From contig LR594585.1 of the NCBI GenBank assembly GCA_901538445.1, positions 62,001 to 126,000 of the forward strand: 64,000 bases of DNA, given 5' to 3'. A program made the translations under genes and the position numbers. Shown in pieces: positions 33,443 through 41,268 of the stretch (position 1 is its first letter; each line of letters begins with the position of its first letter). Origin of the DNA: Gemmataceae bacterium. Lineage in GTDB: Bacteria; Planctomycetota; Planctomycetia; Gemmatales; Gemmataceae. The notes below the pieces were generated by a model. It made no database searches and was not told the DNA's origin. It was given only the letters and a program-made list of their open reading frames with translations.

Positions 33443-33799
33443 TCACCGCAGGTACGGCGGGCCGACCTCTTCGCGAACGACGACCTTCGCGAACGAGCGG
33501 GCGACCGGAACAAAGCTCGCGTCTCCGCCCCGTGTGGCGACCGACCGACCGCCGGTGTACGCCGCCGGGCGGTCGATCGCAGACGCCTCACGCGACACGG
33601 CGGCACGGTGGGTGTTGGGGAGAAGCCCCTCGGCCGAGAGGCAAAGGAGCGGCTGGTCGGGCGCGACGGACGCGGCGGCGACGCGGGCCGGCTCGCGGAC
33701 CGGTCCCGACGATGCGGCCGGGGCCGCACCGATGACGGCCGCGAGGACCACGGCGAACGCGACGCCGGCGAACACGAGTAACCCGGGGAACCGGCGCAT
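33443..33799 (-). CDS. Small exported or membrane-anchored protein, unknown
   Basis: 118 residues. The ATG is preceded by an unusually strong GGAGGAGG at optimal spacing, which makes this a real gene despite its size. The N-terminus MRRFPGLLVFAGVAFAVVLAAVIGAAPA is a signal peptide or anchor. The rest is hydrophilic, without Cys and without a recognisable domain. It is the only gene between the convergent permease and the upstream synthetase gene on the same strand, so it may be in the latter's operon (154 nt gap). Confidence 0.65.
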   Translation of the reverse strand: MRRFPGLLVFAGVAFAVVLAAVIGAAPAASSGPVREPARVAAASVAPDQPLLCLSAEGLLPNTHRAAVSREASAIDRPAAYTGGRSVATRGGDASFVPVARSFAKVVVREEVGPPYLR

Positions 33800-33953
33800 C
33801 GCGAACCTCCTCCGTGCGGCCCGCCGTCTGGGCAGGCGTCAACCCTCCCGTCATCGGCTCCGCTTCGCGAGGTTCTCCAGACTCCCACGCCCTCCCGCCG
33901 CCCGAACACCTTTGCCGCCCGGCGCGTCCCGCGCGAGCGCTACCACCGCACCG

Positions 33954-36602
33954 TCACTCCGCTTCGATCATGCCGCGGAGCACCTTGTAGTCGGTCTTGC
34001 CGGTGCCGAGGACGGGGAGGGCGTCGAGCTTCGTCACCGCGTCGAGCCGCATCACCCCGCGGAGCCCCTCGGCCTGGAGCAGCGCGTTCGCGTCGGTCAG
34101 CGAGACGTCCTCGGTCGTGAACAGCACGATGCGCCGGCCGGAGTCGGTCTCGACGCCCTCGACGGCGACCCGCGGGCCGGCGTCGGTCGGCGGGTACTTC
34201 TTCGCGAACGGCTCCTCCAGCGCCGGGAGCGAGATCATCTCGCCGCCGGCCTTCAGGAACCGCTTCAGCCGCCCGTGGAACACGATCGCCCCGGCCTCGT
34301 CGAGCGCCGCCAGGTCGCCGGTGACGTACCACTTCTTGCCGCCGATCTCGGCGAACGGGTCCGGCGCGTCGGCCCCGAGGTAGCCGGGGAACACCGTCGG
34401 CCCGGCGACGTGCAGCATCCCCATCGTCCCCTGCGGCACCGGCTCCTTCGTTTCCAGCTCGGTGACCAGCACCTGAACGTTCGGCAGCGGCTCGCCGATG
34501 GTGCCGGGGCGCACGCGGCCGGGCCGGTTCACCGACACCACCGGCGCGCACTCGGTGATGCCGTACCCCTCCAGCACCTCGGCCCGCGGGGCCAACTGCT
34601 TCGTCTTCTCGAAGACGTGCGAGGGGCACTTCTCGGCCCCGACGATGATGATGCGCAGCGAGTCGAGGTCGCCCGGCTTCGCGCGCTCCAGGATGAACCC
34701 GAGGAACGTCGGCGTGCCGGCGAGCAGCGTAGGCTTGTACGCGGCGATCTTGCGGACCAGCGCGCCGGCGTCGGTCGGGTCCGGGTGGTGGACGATCCGC
34801 ACGCCGACGAACAGCGGCAGAAGGCCCGTCACCGTGAGCCCGAAGCTGTGGAACATCGGGAGGAACCCGATCGCCGAGTTGTCGCGGGTGACGTTGAGCG
34901 CGTCGATGCACCCACGCTGGTCGGCGATGATGTTCGCGTGGGTCAGCGGCACCGCCTTCGGGGCCTTCTCGCTCCCCGAGGTGAACAGCACCACCGCCGG
35001 CGCGTGCGGGTCGTGCGACAGGCCGCTGAGTAGGCGGTTGCGGACGATCCCGCCGAACCACCGCACGCCGAGCAGCCGCCGCAGCTTCTCGAGCGTGCCG
35101 ACGCCGGCCCGCAGGTCTTCGAGGAAGAGGAACTCGGCCCCCGGCACCTGCGGCTGAACGCGGTCCACGAATGCCTTCGACGTGACGACGTGCGTGAGGC
35201 CGGCGACCCGCACCGCGTGCCCGAGGTTCGCCGGGCCGGTCGTCCAGTTCAGCACCACCGGCACCTTCCCGGCGAGGTGCAGCCCGAGGAACGCGAGGTC
35301 GCACGCCACCGCGGCCGGTAGCATCAGCCCGACGTTCGCGGACGGCAGCGCGCGGAACCGGGCGGCCATCACCGCGGCCCCGACGACGAGCTTCTCGTAG
35401 GTGACGCCGCCCGCGAGGTCGTCGGCGACGACCACCTGCTTCGGGCTCGCGAACGCGCGGTTCAGGAACGCCTCCGCGACCGTCTCGCCGAGAACGCTGA
35501 GCTTTGCCTCGGCCGGGGGCGGGTCGAACCACCCGGGCGGGGCCGGCCGCGGCGGCGCCTTCTCCTGCAAGCCCTCCGCGAGCGCCCACAACTCGCCGAG
35601 CGACTTCGGCACCGCGTCGCTGCTGAACCCGAACCGCTGCTCGACGCTGAGCGTCACGTCCATCGCGTCGAGGCTGTCCATGCCGAGCTGGCCGAGCGTC
35701 GTCTCGGCCCGGTTCTCGGAGTCGGCGAGCGGGCGCTTGATCTTCTCGGCGACGAGGTGCGCCACCGCCTCCTTCGTCTCCGGCTTCACCTTCGAGAGGT
35801 CGAACTCCTTCGGCGCGGGCGGCGGCGGGAACTCGTGGGTCCGCGGTCCGAACAGGAAGTGGTGCGGCACGAACGTCGGCGCCTCGCGGGGCACGTCGGC
35901 GTTGTACCACGCCTCGAGCCACTTGTTCACGGCCTCGCGCGTCGGCTCGGGGCGCTGGTCCGGGGTGAACGCTTCGAGGGTCGTGGTGACGCGCCGCCGC
36001 GGGGCGAACAGGAACAGGTTGCTCGCCCACAGCGCCAGCCCAGTGAACAGCCCGTGGAGCACGAACGGCTCGCGGTCGGCGAAGCTGAACCGCGAGCCCC
36101 AGAGCCCGCGGGTGCGGACCAGCACGACGGTCACGCCCGGCACCGCGGCGAGCACGTCGGCGGCCGTGCGCGCCCCGCCGAGCCGCTCGGAGCCGTCCCG
36201 CGACAGCTTCCCGCTCGGCCACAGGATCACGTTCTCGCCGCGGTTGAGGGCCGCCACCACCTCGGCGACCGCGGCCCCGGCCCGCTCCTTCTCGCGCGCG
36301 CTGGCCCGCGCGATCTCGGGCATGCGGATCGCCCGCATGATGAACCCGAACGGCCCCATCACCGGGTTGTTGAAGTTCGTCTCAAGGAGCAGCGGCCGCA
36401 TCCGGAACGTGGACCACAGGCGGACGTAGAGGAGCAGCGCCTCCACGAGCGCCGGGTGGTTGGGCATGATCAGGTACGGGCCGGGGCGCTTCAGCACCTC
36501 GTCCTTGCCCTTGAGGGTGAGCCAGTACCGCTGCGCGAGGAGGACGCGGAACGTCGCCCACATGACCCACCGCACGGGCCACATCAAGGCGTCAACGATC
36601 AT
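33954..36602 (-). CDS. Trifunctional PlsC acyltransferase - ACP - acyl-ACP synthetase fusion
   Basis: 882 residues. The ATG is 7 nt after GGAG. Domain 1 (about 1-250) is PlsC/LPLAT-like: PNHPALVEA gives H49-x4-E54, where the canonical box is NHx4D, and the later motif is LWPSGKLSRDG near 127-137. Domain 2 (about 275-345) is an acyl carrier protein with the phosphopantetheine Ser310 in LGMDSLDAMD. Domain 3 (about 365-882) is an ANL adenylating enzyme: P-loop TSGSEKAPKA (541-550), EGYGITECAPV near 654-664, YVTGDLA near 751 and the C-terminal GTGKTDYKVLR. The architecture suggests loading of free fatty acid onto the built-in ACP and transfer to a glycerophospholipid, like the Aas recycling enzyme. 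Confidence 0.9.
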   Translation of the reverse strand: MIVDALMWPVRWVMWATFRVLLAQRYWLTLKGKDEVLKRPGPYLIMPNHPALVEALLLYVRLWSTFRMRPLLLETNFNNPVMGPFGFIMRAIRMPEIARASAREKERAGAAVAEVVAALNRGENVILWPSGKLSRDGSERLGGARTAADVLAAVPGVTVVLVRTRGLWGSRFSFADREPFVLHGLFTGLALWASNLFLFAPRRRVTTTLEAFTPDQRPEPTREAVNKWLEAWYNADVPREAPTFVPHHFLFGPRTHEFPPPPAPKEFDLSKVKPETKEAVAHLVAEKIKRPLADSENRAETTLGQLGMDSLDAMDVTLSVEQRFGFSSDAVPKSLGELWALAEGLQEKAPPRPAPPGWFDPPPAEAKLSVLGETVAEAFLNRAFASPKQVVVADDLAGGVTYEKLVVGAAVMAARFRALPSANVGLMLPAAVACDLAFLGLHLAGKVPVVLNWTTGPANLGHAVRVAGLTHVVTSKAFVDRVQPQVPGAEFLFLEDLRAGVGTLEKLRRLLGVRWFGGIVRNRLLSGLSHDPHAPAVVLFTSGSEKAPKAVPLTHANIIADQRGCIDALNVTRDNSAIGFLPMFHSFGLTVTGLLPLFVGVRIVHHPDPTDAGALVRKIAAYKPTLLAGTPTFLGFILERAKPGDLDSLRIIIVGAEKCPSHVFEKTKQLAPRAEVLEGYGITECAPVVSVNRPGRVRPGTIGEPLPNVQVLVTELETKEPVPQGTMGMLHVAGPTVFPGYLGADAPDPFAEIGGKKWYVTGDLAALDEAGAIVFHGRLKRFLKAGGEMISLPALEEPFAKKYPPTDAGPRVAVEGVETDSGRRIVLFTTEDVSLTDANALLQAEGLRGVMRLDAVTKLDALPVLGTGKTDYKVLRGMIEAE

Positions 36603-36610
36603 GACCGTCT

Positions 36611-36719
36611 CCGAGTTCGGAACGCGGAGTGCGGAATTCGGAATGAAGCCAGAAGCACGGTCCGCGCCCGCCGCCCCTGTGTTCTATTCCGCACTCCGAA
36701 TTCCGCATTCCGAATTCGG
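36611..36719. repeat. Inverted repeat with GAATTCGG/CCGAATTC wording
   Basis: 36611-36646 pairs imperfectly with 36685-36719. Short internal duplications of GGAATTCGGA/TCCGAATTCC allow slipped pairing. It lies between the start of the PlsC-ACP fusion and the end of DUF202, both leftward. Confidence 0.8.
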
Positions 36720-36720
36720 G

Positions 36721-37077
36721 TCACCCCACCAGAACCGCGGCGAGGACGAGGCCGGCGACGGCGACGCCGAACCCGAGGAACAGGCCGGGGGCGAGGCGGT
36801 AGCTCTTCGGCAGGTCGGCGGGCGGAAGGGTGCGGCAGAACTGGCGGTGCTGCCACGTCGCCGAGAGCGAAGCGAGCGCGCCGAGCAGCGCGAGTGCGAT
36901 GCCGACGCCGCCGGTCCACGGGTGCTCGTGGTGCGCGGCGTCCGGGCGGACGATGCGGACGAACAGGCCGAACCGGGCGACGACGAACCCCATCCCGACG
37001 AGCCCGAGCCCGGCACGGACCCACGCCAGCAGCGTGCGCTCGGCGGCGAAGAACACGCGCGGGTCGCCGTCGGGCAT
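36721..37077 (-). CDS. DUF202/YidH family membrane protein
   Basis: 118 residues. The N-terminus DPRVFFAAERTLLAWVRAGL is the DUF202 signature (ERT-LAWxRT). Three hydrophobic helices follow: VGMGFVVARFGLFV, GVGIALALLGALASLSATW and LFLGFGVAVAGLVLAAVLVG. YidH-type proteins sit in the inner membrane with unknown function. The start overlaps the stop of the upstream DUF6882 gene (TGATG), indicating translational coupling. Confidence 0.85.
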   Translation of the reverse strand: MPDGDPRVFFAAERTLLAWVRAGLGLVGMGFVVARFGLFVRIVRPDAAHHEHPWTGGVGIALALLGALASLSATWQHRQFCRTLPPADLPKSYRLAPGLFLGFGVAVAGLVLAAVLVG

Positions 37078-38024
37078 CACTTCTTCCCCGCGGGCTTCTT
37101 CTTGACGGGCTTCTTCGCGCCGGCCGCCTTCGCCGCGGGCTTCTTCGCCGCAACGGGCTTCGCGGCGACCTTCGCCTTCTTCGCCGCGGGCTTGGCCGGC
37201 TTCTTCGCGGCCGGCATCGGCTTTGCGGCGGTCTTCGCCTTCTTCGCCGCGGGCATCTTCTTCGCCGCCGACTTCTTCTTGACCGGTGCCTTCTTCTTCG
37301 CGGGCTTCGCGGGCGGCTCCGGCTCGGGAACGGCGATCCCTTCGAGCGTCGCCACGCGGCCCATGCCGTCGAACGTCGCGGTCAACTCGTCCTTGCCGTC
37401 GGTGATCTTCAGAGTCCCGTCCTGCTCGGTCACGGTCAGCCCGTAGTCGCGGGCGTACGCGGTGAGCGCGGCCTTGTGGTCGGGCACCGGCATCCCGCGG
37501 GGCAGCAGCGGGAACATGGTGACGATGCGGACCAGCGGGTGCTTCTCGGTGAACTTCAGCCGCTCGTCGCGGATCAGCACCAACCCCTCGCCGCCCTCGT
37601 AGGGGGTGACGTAGTAGGCGTCGTACCCCAGTTCGCGGGTCAGGATCACGCCGAAGATGTGGACCGCCGACTCGGTCAGCACGTCGCCGAGCACGGGCTC
37701 GAGCGCGAACCCCGGGCCGCCCAGCGCGTGGATGCTGAGGTGGTGCCAGGTCGCGCGCACCGCGTCGCCCAGCGCCCGGTTCGTGAGCGTCAGCTTGATG
37801 TGCTTGTTCGACCACGCCCACAGCCACGAGTGGTTGTTGTGGGCGTGCGATCCGACGAGCGGGGCCTCGAACTTGAGCGTGCCGAACGCGAGCGTGGCGG
37901 TCTCGTGGTCGTACTCCCACTCCTCGCCCGCGTCCCTCTTGGCGAGGAACCCTTCGAACCGCAACTGGCGGTCGAACGCGGTGCCGACGTGGCGGTTGAA
38001 CAGTGCGACGAGTTGCTCGTCCAT
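37077..38024 (-). CDS. DUF6882 protein with histone H1-like Lys/Ala tail
   Basis: 315 residues. Residues 1-230 form the DUF6882-type domain shared with the two upstream paralogues: MDEQLVALFNRHVGTAFDRQ, TATLAFG, GSHAHNNHSWLWAWSN near 58-73, and FGVILTRELGYDAYYVTPYE near 123-142. From about 237 to the end the protein is an Ala/Lys/Pro tail (AAKKMPAAKKAKTAAKPMPA and similar), like histone H1 C-termini or bacterial Hc1-like proteins, absent from the paralogues. It suggests nucleic acid or polyanion binding. It is coupled to DUF202 downstream. Confidence 0.78.
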   Translation of the reverse strand: MDEQLVALFNRHVGTAFDRQLRFEGFLAKRDAGEEWEYDHETATLAFGTLKFEAPLVGSHAHNNHSWLWAWSNKHIKLTLTNRALGDAVRATWHHLSIHALGGPGFALEPVLGDVLTESAVHIFGVILTRELGYDAYYVTPYEGGEGLVLIRDERLKFTEKHPLVRIVTMFPLLPRGMPVPDHKAALTAYARDYGLTVTEQDGTLKITDGKDELTATFDGMGRVATLEGIAVPEPEPPAKPAKKKAPVKKKSAAKKMPAAKKAKTAAKPMPAAKKPAKPAAKKAKVAAKPVAAKKPAAKAAGAKKPVKKKPAGKK

Positions 38025-38056
38025 CGCGGCCTCAATGTATGAGCGGTTCAGAAGCC

Positions 38057-38773
38057 TTAGCTGTGCGGCCGAAGGTGAGCTGTCAAATTGGTCATCCGGC
38101 TCATGTCGTCGAACTCGGCGTGCAAGACTTCAGTTCCGTTCTCAACCAACCGGATTGCGTGCGCCTCCTGTAGTGGCTCGTAGCCGTACCACTCCAGATA
38201 GCCAAGGAGGGCCGCGCGTTGGTCGAGCACGGGATAGCTCGCCACCACTTGCGGGAACACAGACGCCACCCGGGCTAGCGGATGCGGTTCGTCGCTGCGG
38301 AGCCTCTCGTCCCGCAATAGAGCGGTGAAGCGTCCATTCTCGTAGGGCATTGTGTAGTACGCATTGTAGCCAAGTTCACCGCTGACCACGATTCCGAACA
38401 CGTGATCGGCGACTCCGCTCAGGTCCTCTCCGAGTACCGGGCCGACGTCAAAGTAGCTCGTCGCGGCGAACGCCTCGATGCCGTACCGGCTCCCGAGGGC
38501 GCGCACGGCAACACTCAAGTCGTGGTTGGCCGGGGTCAACTTCATGTGCGGGTTGCACCACACCCACATCCACGAGTTGTCTGCCTCAGCGTGCGAACCG
38601 AGGTCGTGAGCCTGAAACTTGACGGTCGAGCCGAATGCGAGTGTCGCGGTCGAGACTTGATAATGCCAGTCGGCTCCCTGGGCCTCCCGCTCCAGAAAGT
38701 CACTGAGGCGCGTCTGGCGGTCGAACGAGGCTGCGACATGCTGGTGGTAGAGGGCGACGAGTTGCTCGTCCAT
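38057..38773 (-). CDS. DUF6882 paralogue 2
   Basis: 238 residues. MDEQLVALYHQHVAASFDRQ, STATLAFGSTVKFQAHDLGS and NSWMWVWCNPHMKLTP near 66-81 correspond residue by residue to the flanking paralogues, so this is a tandem duplication. No basic tail. Its codon use is visibly less GC-rich than the outer copies (for example at 38080-38400), which suggests a different history, either replacement or relaxed drift. Function unknown; the W-rich NSW-W-W segment may be a binding site. Confidence 0.72.
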   Translation of the reverse strand: MDEQLVALYHQHVAASFDRQTRLSDFLEREAQGADWHYQVSTATLAFGSTVKFQAHDLGSHAEADNSWMWVWCNPHMKLTPANHDLSVAVRALGSRYGIEAFAATSYFDVGPVLGEDLSGVADHVFGIVVSGELGYNAYYTMPYENGRFTALLRDERLRSDEPHPLARVASVFPQVVASYPVLDQRAALLGYLEWYGYEPLQEAHAIRLVENGTEVLHAEFDDMSRMTNLTAHLRPHS

Positions 38774-38807
38774 CGCGGTCCCCGGGGTGCGTGCGAGGGG
38801 CGGTCCG

Positions 38808-39521
38808 TCACCCGGTGCCCTGGACCGTCCCGGTCAGGTTGGTCAGGCGGTTGAGGTCGTCGAACTCGGCCCGCAGCGCCTCGGTGCCGCGCTCGGCCGC
38901 GACCACGGCGCGGCCCTCGACCGTCGGGGCGACGCCGTAGTGCGCGAGGTAGCCGAGCAGCGCGGCGCGGTGGTCGAGTATCGGGAACCCGGTGAGCACC
39001 TGCGGGAAGATGGTGGCGACGCGGGCAACCGGGTCCGGCTCGGCGGCCTTGAGGCGGTCGTCGCGGAGCAGCACGGTGGACCGGCCGCTCCGGTACGGCA
39101 CCGTGTAGTACCCCTGGAACCCCAGCTCGGCGCTGGCGACGATGCCGAAGACGTGCGCGACGATCCGGCCGAGGTCGTCGCCGAGCACCGGGCCGACGTC
39201 GAACGCCTGGGCCGCGGTGAACGCCGCCACCCCGGTGCGGGCGGCGAGGTCGCGGGCGCCGCGGCGCAGTTCGGCCGAGTGGGCGAGGTTGAGCTGGGTG
39301 CCGCACCACCCCCACAGCCACGAGTTGTCGATGGTGGAGTGCGAGCCGAGGTCCAGCGCCCGGAACTTGACGGCGGGGCCGAACGACAGGGTGGCGGTGG
39401 ACACCTGGTAGTGGAGCGCCGCTCCGGCGGCCTCGCGGTCCAGAAAGTCGCCGAGCCGCAACTGCTGGTCGTACGCGGCCGCGACGTGTCGGTGGTAGAG
39501 GGCGACCAGTCGGGCGTCCAT
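38808..39521 (-). CDS. DUF6882 paralogue 3
   Basis: 237 residues from the ATG at MDARLVALYHRHVAAAYDQQ. An in-frame extension of 18 codons is not homologous to the paralogues and is dropped. It keeps NSWLWGWCGTQLNLAH, FGIVASAELGFQGYYTVPY and the C-terminal FDDLNRLTNLTG, which matches FDDMSRMTNLTA of paralogue 2. The three genes run in the same direction with gaps of 34 nt, and probably form one transcript continuing into DUF202. Function unknown. Confidence 0.72.
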   Translation of the reverse strand: MDARLVALYHRHVAAAYDQQLRLGDFLDREAAGAALHYQVSTATLSFGPAVKFRALDLGSHSTIDNSWLWGWCGTQLNLAHSAELRRGARDLAARTGVAAFTAAQAFDVGPVLGDDLGRIVAHVFGIVASAELGFQGYYTVPYRSGRSTVLLRDDRLKAAEPDPVARVATIFPQVLTGFPILDHRAALLGYLAHYGVAPTVEGRAVVAAERGTEALRAEFDDLNRLTNLTGTVQGTG

Positions 39522-39628
39522 CAACGCGACCCCGTAGCGCAACTCGAACGGGGTGTAGACAGCGCGGCACCCCACCGAGGATAATACGACAACTCGGGGG
39601 GAACGGTCACGACCCTGCCCCCCTTCCG

Positions 39629-39664
39629 GACGCGAGCGCCCCGGCCGACAGGGGCGCTCGCGTC
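39629..39664 (-). terminator. Perfect 14-bp hairpin after gnd
   Basis: GACGCGAGCGCCCC and GGGGCGCTCGCGTC flank an 8-nt loop, 12 nt past the gnd stop. No U-tract follows, but the position suggests a transcript end. Confidence 0.5.
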
Positions 39665-39676
39665 AACTCGCGACGG

Positions 39677-41149
39677 TCACACGTTGTACGTGGTGCTGGA
39701 GGTGGTGCCGCCGCGGCCGGTCCAGTTGGTGTGGAAGAACTGGCCGCGGGGCTTGTCGAGCCGCTCGTAGGTGTGCGCGCCGAAGAAGTCGCGCTGGGCC
39801 TGGAGCAGGTTCGCCGGGAGCCGGGCCGTGCGGTACCCGTCGTAGTACGCCAGCGCGCTGGAGATCGCCGGCAGCGGCACCCCGTTCAGGGCCGCCGTCG
39901 CCACCACCCGCCGCCACCCGGCCTGCGCCCGGCCCAGTTCGTTCGCGAAGAACGGGTCGACCACCAGGTTCACCAGGGCCGGGTCCTTGTCGAACGCCTC
40001 CTTGATCTTGCCGAGGAACGCGCTGCGGATGATGCACCCGCCCCGCCACATCAGCGCGATCCCGCCGTTGTTCAGCTCCCACTTGTGGGCCTTCGCCTGC
40101 GCCCGCATCAGCGCGTAGCCCTGGGCGTACGAGATGATCTTGCTCGCGTAGAGCGCCATCTCCACGTCGGCGATGAACTGCTCGCGGTCGGTCTGCTTCG
40201 CCAGCGTCGGCCCGGCCAGCACCGCGCTCGCGGCGACCCGCTCGTCCTTCAGCGCCGACAGGCACCGGCTGAACACCGCCTCGGCGATGAGCGTCAGCGG
40301 GCTGCCGTGCTCGGTCGCGGCGTCGATGGTCCACTTGCCGGTGCCCTTCTGGCCGGCCGTGTCGAGGATCGCGTCCACCAGCGGCTTGCCGGTGTCCGGG
40401 TCCTTGTACCCGAAGATCTCGGCGGTGATCTCGACGAGGTAGCTGTCGAGCACCCCCTTGTTCCACTTGGTGAACACCTGCTGCAGTTCGTCCGGGGTGA
40501 GGCCGAGCAGGTCCTTCAGGAGCTGGTACGACTCGCAGATGAGCTGCATGTCGCCGTACTCGATCCCGTTGTGGACCATCTTGACGAAGTGGCCCGCGCC
40601 CTCCGGCCCGACCCAGTCGCAGCACGGCACCTCGCCGCCGGCGGGGTCCTTGGCCTTGGCGGCGATCGACTGGAAGATGGGCTTGATCTCGGGCCACGCG
40701 GTCGCGTCGCCGCCGGGCATGATGCTCGGCCCCTTCAGCGCGCCCTCCTCGCCGCCGCTGACGCCCGAGCCCACGAACCGGATCCCCTTCTCGGCCAGCG
40801 CCTTCATCCGCCGGGTGGTGTCCGGGAAGTGGGTGTTGCCGCCGTCGATGACGATGTCGCCCTTCTCGAGGTACGGGAGCACGCTGGCGATGGTGTCGTC
40901 CACGGCCGCGCCGGCCTTCACCAGCATCATCACCTTGCGGGGCTTCTTGATCGACGCGACGAACTCCTGGGGCGACTTGGCCCCGACGAACTTCTTGCCC
41001 TTGCCCCGGCCGTTCACGAACTCGTCCACCTTGGCGGCGGTCCGGTTGTACACGGCGACGGTGAACCCGTGCGACTCCATGTTGAGGACGAGGTTCTCGC
41101 CCATGACGGCGAGACCAATCAGGCCGATGTCGGCGGTGGCGGTGGCCAT
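39677..41149 (-). CDS. gnd: 6-phosphogluconate dehydrogenase (decarboxylating)
   Basis: 490 residues, the usual length of the long-type enzyme. The NADP-binding site is IGLIGLAVMGENLVLNM (about 8-24). The substrate site is GSGVSGGEEGALKGPSIMPG near 127-146, followed by the catalytic Lys region HFVKMVHNGIEYGDMQ near 186-201. The C-terminal domain has WRGGCIIRSAFL near 368-379 and ends in a flexible tail. It oxidises 6-phosphogluconate to ribulose 5-phosphate and CO2 in the pentose phosphate pathway. It stands alone, divergent from the kinase gene. Confidence 0.96.
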   Translation of the reverse strand: MATATADIGLIGLAVMGENLVLNMESHGFTVAVYNRTAAKVDEFVNGRGKGKKFVGAKSPQEFVASIKKPRKVMMLVKAGAAVDDTIASVLPYLEKGDIVIDGGNTHFPDTTRRMKALAEKGIRFVGSGVSGGEEGALKGPSIMPGGDATAWPEIKPIFQSIAAKAKDPAGGEVPCCDWVGPEGAGHFVKMVHNGIEYGDMQLICESYQLLKDLLGLTPDELQQVFTKWNKGVLDSYLVEITAEIFGYKDPDTGKPLVDAILDTAGQKGTGKWTIDAATEHGSPLTLIAEAVFSRCLSALKDERVAASAVLAGPTLAKQTDREQFIADVEMALYASKIISYAQGYALMRAQAKAHKWELNNGGIALMWRGGCIIRSAFLGKIKEAFDKDPALVNLVVDPFFANELGRAQAGWRRVVATAALNGVPLPAISSALAYYDGYRTARLPANLLQAQRDFFGAHTYERLDKPRGQFFHTNWTGRGGTTSSTTYNV

Positions 41150-41268
41150 ACGCGGGTGCCCTTGGGGTGGTTCTGTTCGGGGGTCGTCGGCATTCTACGA
41201 ACCGCGGGCGGGTAGACACGGCCCGAACGGGCTGAGACAATCTTCTGAAGGTCGCCCCCGAGGTGCGA

